Assembly: GCF_048569485.1 (NCBI RefSeq)
Contig: NW_027442259.1
Coordinates: 62,001 to 126,000 of the forward strand
Length of the DNA: 64,000 bases
Reading direction: 5' to 3'
From: Anomaloglossus baeobatrachus
Taxonomy: Eukaryota > Chordata > Amphibia > Anura > Aromobatidae
Shown: positions 54,281 through 64,000 of the stretch, piece after piece
How positions within the stretch are numbered: position 1 is the first letter of the stretch
Layout: each line of letters starts with the position of its first letter
Made by a program: the position numbers and the translations under genes
Notes under the pieces: generated by a model
The model's database searches: none
Seen by the model: only the letters and a program-made list of their open reading frames with translations
Told to the model about the DNA's origin: nothing

Positions 54281-57200
54281 CCTACCCCGGTGTCATCCTG
54301 GGGACGGTTAAGAATAGCGTATTTTTGAATGTGCTTGATGCAAATGTAGCTGTGAAGTGTACAACTGGGGCACAACTGCTGCCACTGAAGGGGTGGGTGT
54401 GTGTGGGGCCCAATTTTTGGAAAAAAGGGAGACTCCGCTTGGAGTAACCCTTGCTTGCTGTGTTTTTAAAAGAAGCCAAGATGAACAGAGCTGGGATCAG
54501 GAAAGACTTTGCTACCTACCCCGGTGTCATCCTGGGGACGGTTAATTATGGCGTATTTTTGAATGTGCTTGATGCAAATCAAAACATCCTGTTTGCAACT
54601 AGGGCCCAAGTGCTGCCACTGATGGGGTGGGTGTCTGTGTGGCCCAATTTTTGGAAAAAAGGGAGACTCCGCTTGGAGTAACCCTTGCTTGCTGTGTTTT
54701 TAAAAGAAGCCAAGATGAACAGAGCTGGGATCAGGAAAGACTTTGCTACCTACCCCGGTGTCATCCTGGGGACGGTTAAGAATAGCGTATTTTTGAATGT
54801 GCTTGATGCAAATGTAGCTGTGAAGTGTACAACTGGGGCACAACTGCTGCCACTGAAGGGGTGGGTGTGTGTGGGGCCCAATTTTTGGAAAAAAGGGAGA
54901 CTCCGCTTGGAGTAACCCTTGCTTGCTGTGTTTTTAAAAGAAGCCAAGATGAACAGAGCTGGGATCAGGAAAGACTTTGCTACCTACCCCGGTGTCATCC
55001 TGGGGACGGTTAATTATGGCGTATTTTTGAATGTGCTTGATGCAAATCAAAACATCCTGTTTGCAACTAGGGCCCAAGTGCTGCCACTGATGGGGTGGGT
55101 GTCTGTGTGGCCCAATTTTTGGAAAAAAGGGAGACTCCGCTTGGAGTAACCCTTGCTTGCTGTGTTTTTAAAAGAAGCCAAGATGAACAGAGCTGGGATC
55201 AGGAAAGACTTTGCTACCTACCCCGGTGTCATCCTGGGGACGGTTAATTATGGCGTATTTTTGAATGTGCTTGATGCAAATCAAAACATCCTGTTTGCAA
55301 CTAGGGCCCAAGTGCTGCCACTGATGGGGTGGGTGTCTGTGTGGCCCAATTTTTGGAAAAAAGGGAGACTCCGCTTGGAGTAACCCTTGCTTGCTGTGTT
55401 TTTAAAAGAAGCCAAGATGAACAGAGCTGGGATCAGGAAAGACTTTGCTACCTACCCCGGTGTCATCCTGGGGACGGTTAAGAATAGCGTATTTTTGAAT
55501 GTGCTTGATGCAAATGTAGCTGTGAAGTGTACAACTGGGGCACAACTGCTGCCACTGAAGGGGTGGGTGTGTGTGGGGCCCAATTTTTGGAAAAAAGGGA
55601 GACTCCGCTTGGAGTAACCCTTGCTTGCTGTGTTTTTAAAAGAAGCCAAGATGAACAGAGCTGGGATCAGGAAAGACTTTGCTACCTACCCCGGTGTCAT
55701 CCTGGGGACGGTTAATTATGGCGTATTTTTGAATGTGCTTGATGCAAATCAAAACATCCTGTTTGCAACTAGGGCCCAAGTGCTGCCACTGATGGGGTGG
55801 GTGTCTGTGTGGCCCAATTTTTGGAAAAAAGGGAGACTCCGCTTGGAGTAACCCTTGCTTGCTGTGTTTTTAAAAGAAGCCAAGATGAACAGAGCTGGGA
55901 TCAGGAAAGACTTTGCTACCTACCCCGGTGTCATCCTGGGGACGGTTAATTATGGCGTATTTTTGAATGTGCTTGATGCAAATCAAAACATCCTGTTTGC
56001 AACTAGGGCCCAAGTGCTGCCACTGATGGGGTGGGTGTCTGTGTGGCCCAATTTTTGGAAAAAAGGGAGACTCCGCTTGGAGTAACCCTTGCTTGCTGTG
56101 TTTTTAAAGAAGCCAAGATGAACAGAGCTGGGATCAGGAAAGACTTTGCTACCTACCCCGGTGTCATCCTGGGGACGGTTAATTATGGCGAATTTTGGAA
56201 TGTGCTTGATGCAAATCAAAACATCCTGTTTGCAACTAGGGCCCAAGTGCTGCCACTGATGGGGTGGGTGTCTGTGTGGCCCAATTTTTGGAAAAAAGGG
56301 AGACTCCGCTTGGAGTAACCCTTGCTTGCTGTGTTTTTAAAAGAAGCCAAGATGAACAAGTCATGGGTCAGCAAAGACTTTATCTACCTACCCCGGTGTC
56401 ATCCTGGGGACGGATAAGAATGGCGTATTTTTGAATGTGCTTGATGCAAATCAAAACATCCTGTTTGCAACTAGGGCCCAAGTGCTGCCACTGATGGGGT
56501 GGGTGTCTGTGTGGCCCAATTTTTGGAAAAAAGGGAGACTCCGCTTGGAGTAACCCTTGCTTGCTGTGTTTTTAAAAGAAGCCAAGATGAACAGAGCTGG
56601 GATCAGGAAAGACTTTGCTACCTACCCCGGTGTCATCCTGGGGACGGTTAATTATGGCGTATTTTTGAATGTGCTTGATGCAAATCAAAACATCCTGTTT
56701 GCAACTAGGGCCCAAGTGCTGCCACTGATGGGGTGGGTGTCTGTGTGGCCCAATTTTTGGAAAAAAGGGAGACTCCGCTTGGAGTAACCCTTGCTTGCTG
56801 TGTTTTTAAAAGAAGCCAAGATGAACAGAGCTGGGATCAGGAAAGACTTTGCTACCTACCCCGGTGTCATCCTGGGGACGGTTAATTATGGCGTATTTTT
56901 GAATGTGCTTGATGCAAATCAAAACATCCTGTTTGCAACTAGGGCCCAAGTGCTGCCACTGATGGGGTGGGTGTCTGTGTGGCCCAATTTTTGGAAAAAA
57001 GGGAGACTCCGCTTGGAGTAACCCTTGCTTGCTGTGTTTTTAAAAGAAGCCAAGATGAACAAGTCATGGTCAGCAAAAACTTTATCTACCTACCCCGGTG
57101 TCATCCTGGGGACGGATAAGAATGGCGTATTTTTGAATGTGCTTGAAGCCAAGATGAACAGAGCTGGGATCAGGAAAGACTTTGCTACCTACCCCGGTGT

Positions 57201-57352
57201 CATCCTGGGGACGGTTAAGAATAGCGTATTTTTGAATGTGCTTGATGCAAATGTAGCTGTGAAGTGTACAACTGGGGCACAACTGCTGCCACTGAATGGG
57301 TGGGTGTGTGTGGGGCCCAATTTTTGGAAAAAAGGGAGACTCCGCTTGGAGT
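54281..57352 (+). repeat. 234-bp array of hAT-1, about 13 units
   Basis: Same unit as 10272-12982, with both variants. Irregular units near 56340-56420 and 57040-57150 keep the ancestral AAGATGAACAAGTCATGG phrase of the transposase end; the second is internally shortened. One unit near 56100 lacks one A of the TTTTTAAAAG run. Confidence 0.95.
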
Positions 57353-57683
57353 CACCTTGCGGTGTTTTACATGATTTTAGAATGGCGTGCCATGCCTATA
57401 TCTGTGTGTCCTCCTCTTTTTCCTTGTCCAGCTGTTTTGTTTTCGCATGAGTATATGTCCTTGTCACTTTCCCATGTGTTTGTGTTGTGTTGTGAGTTGT
57501 TTGTCACCTTTTGGACACCTTTGAGGGTGTTTTCTAGGTGTTTTACTGTGTTTGTGATTGCCTGCCATTGTTTCCTATTGGCTCGAGTTCGGTTCGTCGA
57601 ACGTTCGACGAGCCGAACTCGAACGGGAGCTCCGTTCGGCGAACCGACCTCGAGCCGAACCGGGACCGGTTCGCTCATCTCTA
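57353..57683 (+). mobile_element. hAT-1 3' terminal region and tip, second full copy
   Basis: Near-identical to 12983-13311, including the 40-bp palindrome and CTCATCTCTA tip at 57683, followed by CTCCTGGACATAGC as at 13312. Confidence 0.9.
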
Positions 57684-58158
57684 CTCCTGGACATAGCATT
57701 CGAATTACCAGGTCCCTGAAGGCTGAAATGCGTAGTGGCCGGAAATCATGAACAATTACAATGGGCGTATGTGCTGTAGATCCTGCGTCAGTTGTAGCTT
57801 GGAACTTTGTCTTTTCACGGATTTGCCCGTCTCTCATGGTGTTGGGCTATTTTCGGATCAAAATGGTGTGTCCCTCCTTGGCCCGTATCATGGGTTATTT
57901 CAGGGGCAAATTTAACTCTCTTAGCACTTTTCTCCTTAATTGTGGCCGTTGAATTGTTGGGTCAAGGTCTATCCAACCAGCATATTTGTTGTTTTTCAGA
58001 CAATTTAGGGCTCGTGCATAGTAATAATAACACAGGTTTCCAAGGGTAAAAATTTTTGAAAGATGTGATTTTTTTCATACTTTTGATCATTGGACTCAGT
58101 AAAAATATTGAAAAAATATCATCACGTACAGTTTTTTCACAAACACTGATTCTATAGG

Positions 58159-58940
58159 TGTTAGGGCCAGGTGGACGGGCAGACCCAGGAGGTGGATCCA
58201 CTGGGCCGAACACCTTAATGAAGGCAAGGGGTCCGGTAGCCGGAGCACTACGGGTAGCAGGACAGTCCGTGCAAAAGAGTGGAATGGAGAAGTCCCTGGG
58301 ACCACGGAGTCACTGATGGTAGTCCGGGTGACGGAGCTCAGGTTCGGAGGCCGAGATGTCAGGCAGAGTCCGGAACCGATGGAGCGAGAGGACGGGTCAC
58401 CACAGGGATCAGAGATGGTACGGACTGACGGGATGGCAGATAGTCAGCGTTCGGGGTTCGGGAATCGGCAGGACCGGATGGCGAGGCAGGAGCGGCTCTA
58501 GAAGAGAGATAGGTAAGTATATCACAGAGACACAAGGAGACCTGACTCCTAGCTTAGGAAACACGAAGAACAGGCCCCGCCCACTTGGACATTAAACCCC
58601 TTTATACCCTGTACCTGTGTGTTCAATTTCCTGTCAGTGGACGCTGGCCCTTTAAGAGAGGGTCAATGACCGCGCGCGCGCCCTAATGCGCATGCGCGAG
58701 GCCCGGGTGCCAGAAGCCAGGGCAGGGAGCGGTGTATAGGAAGCAGGGGAGCCGGCCTGGAGCAGGGCTGCCGACGGGCGCCGGGAGTGGGGACCGGGCC
58801 GCCTGGGGACCGCAGGTGGTGGAGGCTGGAGACCGTGGAGCGGGGGATGTCTGCCAGAGGAGCCGGGGAGCGAAGCAGGGAAGCCAGGGAGCGTGGCAGG
58901 TGAGCCGGGGGGCAGAGCAGGGGACCCGGAGAGCGTGACA
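58159..58940 (+). mobile_element. Solo LTR, duplicate copy of 782 bp
   Basis: Copy of 13787-14526 with the same ATAGG target duplication (58154-58158 and 58941-58945). The extra 42 bp are a partial tandem duplication within a GGAGCGAAGCAGGG-type G-rich stretch near 58880-58921. Confidence 0.8.
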
Positions 58941-58945
58941 ATAGG

Positions 58946-61900
58946 TTTCCAAAAGGTTAGAATTCTGAAAAGATTCCCTCCATACTTTTCTGAAGATGGT
59001 GCTCTAGTGTATTCAAGCGATGTTCCTGTGCTGATGGAAAATGTAACATTAAGTACAATGTGAGCGAGTGGAGACACGTCATTGTTTCATCCAAAAAGTC
59101 TGAAAGCTGTGCTACTGCTCAATGGCAGTAAGTATTCTTCAGTGTGTGTAGGGCATGTGTCGCGGGCAGAGGGGCCACGCACGCTACGCTCGGGTTCGGG
59201 GACTTCTGCTGCTGCTGCTGCTCGGTGGCTCGAGCGGAGGGCCAGATCCGGGGACTCGAGCAGCGCTCCTCGCCCACGAGTGAAAAGGGGGTGGTTTGTT
59301 TGGGGAGATAGTTAGTGACGTCACCCACAGGTCGTGGTGATAATGGGCACCACCACTGCTGGTGACGGGGATCCCGGGAGCGATGGCAGGGAGCAGCTAG
59401 GATGTTGGTTCCCCCTCCGTGGGTAGGGGTTGGTGATCCCGGGGCCCGGTGGCGGTACGGGGAGGCTGGATGGCTGGGGTGTACGTACCGAGGGAGCCCG
59501 TTTGCCCGCAGGCGCTGGCCCTTGGATCTCTAGCCTATGGCGGTGGCTTTTTATCCTCACGGTGTGGACGGTTGCCTTCTGTCGGGTCTTGGGTGTTAGG
59601 GAACCCCTGGGATTCCGGTCACTCTCGGATTTGACCATTGTCGGCGGCTCCTAGCCTGGTCAGGGTCCAATGGCCCTGCCTTTGTGCTTGGTACAGATCC
59701 GCTCACCGGTTCAGTTCCCTTCGGGTCACCGCCCGTCCCCGGTCCTACGGTTCAGCTGACTTGTACCACCTCCTGCAGACGGCCACCACCGTCTGCCGAC
59801 CTTGCTGACAGTGCCTGGGCTCCTACCCAGACACTAACAGTTTCTGTCCTCTCACTTTCCACTACAAAACTAAACTAACTGCTTTTTCCCGCCTCCAGGC
59901 CTGTGAACTCCTCGGTGGGTGGGGCCAACCGCCTGGCTCCGCCCCACCTGGTGTGGACATCAGACCCTGGAGGAGGCAACAAGGATTTTGTGTGACTGAT
60001 GTAGACTATCCAGGGGAGGGGGTGTGTGTGATTTTGTGTTTGTGACTACCTGGCTAGTCCAGGGCGTCACACATGCTATGCACTTGGAAGAAAGCTGTGA
60101 GAATTTAGACTTTATTCTCAAGAAACTTAACTACAAGGAGCATGGATGGTCAATATGTGGTGGTCTAAAAATGTTCTCATTGCTTCTTGGGCAGCAAGGA
60201 GGATATATTAAATACCCATGCTGTTCTGCCTCATGGCAGCCTGCTAATAGTCATTCATTAAAATTTCTGTTACAACCCCTAGAGGTCATTGTTATTCTTT
60301 TGAATTGCTGAGTTTCCCTTTAAGCTAAATGTATTCTGGGTAAGGAATGCCTCCCTGAGCTGAGAAGAAGCCTGCAGCCATTTTCTCTTTGGATTTGTCA
60401 GGAAAGGACATGCCGACTTACCTCTCTGTACATTCACCCCTGCCTAGTGTAATCCGGTGAGCAAAGCAAATTACATGTGTTAGTGATAGAATCCTAGATG
60501 GAAGAGTGTAGTAAATGCATTGTACATTGTACTTCTACACCTTTAGTGTCATCCCTGTCTTGTTTGTCTAGATAAGATTTCTATGTATTGCAGATGCAGT
60601 GACCTTTCACCTACATTCTCGTAAGAACTGCATCTCATGTACTGTTATGCTATGTTAACTCTGTATTAACACTGTACTGACTGTAATCATTTTCTTGTTA
60701 TAGTTTTTACCCGTATAAAACAGTATCTTGGATATACCGTATTCTGTCTTCAACTGCATCTTGGATATTCCTATATTCACTGTATATTCCATGTATACTG
60801 CAATCAAGTTCACGTTACCAGCTAATAAATCAAGGCTATTGAACTCCACAGTCTGTTTATTTGAAATGTGAACTAGGGTTTAGCTGTATGCTAGAGATTC
60901 ACAGCATTACGTAAAAGAAGGCAGAACACATGCTTTTTGTGTGAATTGGAAAGCCAGGTTAGGACTCTTCACTGGAGCAAAAAAAATTGGCCAACAAGAA
61001 CATCTTTGTAACCGGGACTCAAGAACATTGTTGCATAAAGCTTAGTTGATCCCACCTAAAGTTCTCTTGCCACCACTCCACTGTAAGCTTGGACTGATGA
61101 AGCTGTTTGTGAAAGCGCTACTGAAAGAAGGAGAGATGTTTAAGTACCTGTGTACCAAGTTTCAGGGACTGTCAGAATCAAGTCTGAAGGAAGGTGTGAT
61201 GCCCTGGCAAAACCAGGTAGTTACAGATAGGCCCCCGCACAACACCTTTCCTCACTTAGGAAACACACAGCCGACCTGAAACCCTAGTCACCTAGGACCC
61301 TGAAGCCAGGACCGAAAACAGCGGCCTAGCTAATTAAATGATTGAGGGCAGGATTATAGGTCCTATCCCACCTAAAGTCCCTCAAAGAAGACAACAGCCC
61401 ACTGATAGGGATAAGGCCACCGCCAGGGCCCTTAGATCCCACGGGCCAGCGCCTGCGGGCACGGCTCCTTAGGCCATATCCAGCCGGGAGCGGACTCCTG
61501 AGTTCCAGACCAGGCAGTCCACCATACACAAAAACAAGTGCAGAGTAAAGGACAGCGACCACCAGCCTGGGTGGGGGACCTGAATGCAACCGGCCGGGGC
61601 GGCAGGCCACCAGCACCTTTGGTTTACCGAAAGACTCGTGTGATTCATTTACTGTGAGTAACCAAACATCCCCCTGCTTGCTCAGGCGCGCCGGCCCTTG
61701 CCATCACCATACCCTGCACAAAGACACTGGGCCCCGGGGCAATCATCCCTACACACGGAGGGGTTAACATCCAGCTGCCACTACATCTCTCCCGGGTATC
61801 CCATAACGGCAGCGGTGGTGTCCCACCTCACCACACACCGTTGGTGGCGTCACAAACTTAATACGGCCTAGCCCATACACCTACATTCCTCCTTTTATTC

Positions 61901-62430
61901 GACATGTCCGCGAGACCCCCGGGTCGAGCCACTCTCTTAGAAGGTCTGGATCCGACCAACGGCGGCTGCTGGCACAGGGGCAGCACAAAAGCATTTTTGT
62001 GGGTTCGGATATTCAGAAACCCATGAATGAAGGATGACGTGTTTTAAACAATAATGAAAACTGTTGAAAAAAGGGCTTGGGACTCTTTGAAAGAAGCAAT
62101 AAATACGTTTCTAGGTAACAACAAAGAATCAAAATTTAAGTCCATCGTGGAGAACATGCTGAAACGTTTCAAAGCCTTGGGTTGTCTAATGAATTTGAAG
62201 TTACATTTTTTACATTCCTATTTGGACTACTTGTCTGAAAACCTTGGTGCTGGTGGGAAGAACAAGAAGGTTTTCATCGGAATATCAAGGAGATGGAACG
62301 ACGATACCAAAGTAAATGAAACGTGAACATGATTGCCGGATGCTTCACAGAGAAGATCCACAGGCCTTCTATAAGAGAAAAGGGGGATCTAGAGAAAAGG
62401 AAAAAGTGCAAGAATAAATTTCTAATAAAG
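58946..62430 (+). mobile_element. Degraded transposon gene with nested LTRs, duplicate copy
   Basis: Copy of 14532-18020. Nested LTR (59158-60071, CATG flanks), LTR-like pieces at about 60268-60903 and 61195-61987, and the last coding piece at 62054-62326 (VEKRAWDSLKEAINTFLGNN). Fossil with many breaks. Confidence 0.6.
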
Positions 62431-62957
62431 TTGCAGAATGACTGTACAATAAATAAATGTATTTTATATATAAAATTGTGAATATTTTTGGTTACAATAA
62501 GTATTTTTCTTGTTCATGTCACTTGTATGTAACTTCACACATGGATTGTACAAAATCAATATTTGATGGTTAAAAAAAAATATTTATTTTTTTTTTTAAA
62601 TCAGGACATTAGAAAACATAATAATCAGTCACTGGATTTGAAGTTTCATAAACCAAAATTTTACATAGCTGTGTAATTTGTCGGGCACCCACCGACAATA
62701 GAATAGCGCCAGATTTAGGAAGCTGGCTGAGGTCTGCAAAGTCTGTAGCCAGGTGACAAAATTGTCCAACCTGGGTTTCTTCCTTAAGTAGTCTCTGGTA
62801 TGATGATATGGTATAATCCTGGCAGCCGGAGTCGAAATCCCTAGATTGCGGTTATGATCTCCAATCGGAATTGGAGCCCCTAGATTGAAGCCATGTAGCC
62901 AAGTGATCCTCTAGTTGAAGCCAAAGTCCCTAGACCGAGTCCACAAGGCATCCTGGT

Positions 62958-63129
62958 TCTGATCCCCTAGCCAGCTCCTAAGAGCTTAGACTAGATCATG
63001 CAACATCCATCAACAACCTGGTGACTCCAAGAAGTCCCCTTTTATAGCCATAACCTTCCCTTAGGATATACTGTGCCCTTATCAGATTGGTTGTACAAGG
63101 TTGCTTCTCTTATTGGATGGATTTCAAGC
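62958..63129. other. Segment missing from the first duplicate
   Basis: About 172 bp (CTGGTTCTGATCCCC to GATGGATTTC) between sequences that are directly joined at 18536/18537. Its right part also occurs, inverted, at 29357-29436 beside palindrome A. The longer form is therefore ancestral and the first copy carries a deletion. Confidence 0.75.
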
Positions 63130-64000
63130 TGCATGGATAATGTTCATTTAAATGATGTGGATAGAAAGACTGAAGATATCTACATGTAGTCTGAAATCCA
63201 TCATGAATCAATACTATTTTACACAGTCATAAGCAGCCCATGGGCATTCACCTGCATTCAAACCAATAACAGCTCATAGACCAGACAATCCATCTACCAC
63301 TGGACCAAAGACAGGAAGTTAAATCCACTGCCTGCGGTAACCAACTTAATCCTATAGGCTACTCACACAACAAACCCAACAGAAAGGAAAAAAACATGGC
63401 TTCGATTATCCATCCAATGAAAACGCATAACCATTGTGAGCCATTGGACAATGCAATTGGACACTTGGTGACATGGTGCACGGCCCAATGAATCAAGTCT
63501 TTACTTCATATTCACGGTTTAAGCCCTTGGGTTCTAATATGCCCAGAGTACATATCCAGAAAGATTCTCTTTCTTTGAGCTAAACACAAGTCAACAATAC
63601 ATTGTAAGCAGATTCTATTACCAGTCCCACACCATTTTGTGACGCATAATCACACAGTGATCCAATTAAGATTCCAAGTCATCGAACATGTCCAAGCCAT
63701 ACGCAGAGGAGGCAATAGAATTAGGAAGCTCAAAGAAAGGGAATCTTTCTGGATATATACTCTTGGCACATTGGAACCCAAAGGCTTAAACCATGAATAT
63801 GAAGTACAGACTTGATTCATTGGGCCATGCATGGACATAATGGACATAATTCTAATAGGCAGGACAGGTAATAAGGAGCACAAGTTATATGCTAAAATGT
63901 GTTGTGTGACAAGACAGACACAGGAAAGGACATGATAACAGGTGTAGGGACCAACAAGGTGAGACAAGGGGTATCAGGATAGGGTCAAGTAGGTATGAAT
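63130..64000. mobile_element. Penelope-like inverted pair and flank, cut by window end
   Basis: Copy of 18537-19440. The fragment pair lies at 63475-63825 and again encodes FWIYTL-type phrases on both strands. Broken fossil. Confidence 0.65.

Larger units (their letters stand above)
57684..64000. repeat. Direct duplicate of 13312-19440
   Basis: Follows the first copy base for base with rare substitutions (offset 44372, then 44414-44415). Known differences include 42 extra bp inside the first solo LTR and about 172 bp at 62958-63129 missing from the first copy. It continues past the window end. With the 234-bp array it makes a direct duplication of at least 7.7 kb. Confidence 0.95.

Overview
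This window looks like repeat-dense intergenic DNA from a large vertebrate genome, most likely an amphibian (anuran). The pointers are hAT transposons with termini of the TAGAGATGAGCGAACC and TAGTGATGAGCGAGTA type, a tyrosine-recombinase retroelement with an SGNH hydrolase (Ngaro type), Penelope-like fragments, a Ty3/gypsy pol relic, several LTRs and a U2 snRNA gene relic. The taxon is an inference from the mix of repeat families. I found no intact host protein-coding gene. The host-type pieces are an interrupted U2 snRNA locus (40075-40450) and two copies of a two-exon SET-domain (KMT5A-like) fragment (24752-25010 and 42455-42712).

Layout. 1-2356 is an inverted copy of a hAT transposon 5' region, dominated by a 138-bp tandem repeat. 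A second hAT ('hAT-1') runs from 2601 to 13311: leader, about 25 copies of the 138-bp repeat (2968-6424), a BED-finger N-terminal frame (6565-7653), the hAT transposase (7743-10271), about 12 copies of a 234-bp repeat seeded from the transposase's own C-terminal coding end (10272-12982), and a palindromic 3' terminus ending at 13311. 13312-18536 is a nest of LTRs inside a degraded transposon gene. 18537-29356 is palindrome A (arms about 4.3 kb, spacer about 2.2 kb), with Penelope-like pieces and a TA-flanked MITE in each arm and gypsy, LINE and SET pieces in the spacer. 29648-32964 is the 3' half of a second hAT ('hAT-2') with its own 118-bp array and terminus. 33487-36726 is a Ty3/gypsy pol relic. 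36963-39105 is palindrome C. 40049-40450 is the U2 relic. 40577-45961 repeats palindrome A's spacer and right arm, with an extra ~200-bp insertion that carries a textbook hammerhead ribozyme (45775-45820, minus). 46233-47600 and 52963-53406 are hAT-2 fragments that flank palindrome B (47897-52960; Ngaro recombinase and SGNH pieces, with a CAGA-rich simple repeat in the loop). From 53407 to the end, hAT-1's 3' array, terminus and right flank (10.3-19.4 kb) are repeated in direct orientation.

The genes do not form a pathway. Three themes run through the window. First, two related hAT families carry subterminal tandem arrays that share the motif CCCAATTTTTGG. Second, there are three large inverted duplications and two large direct duplications. 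Third, many of the junctions fall inside or between transposons. The duplicates are closely similar but not identical, so they are probably real recent duplications, although assembly error must be excluded for the palindromes.
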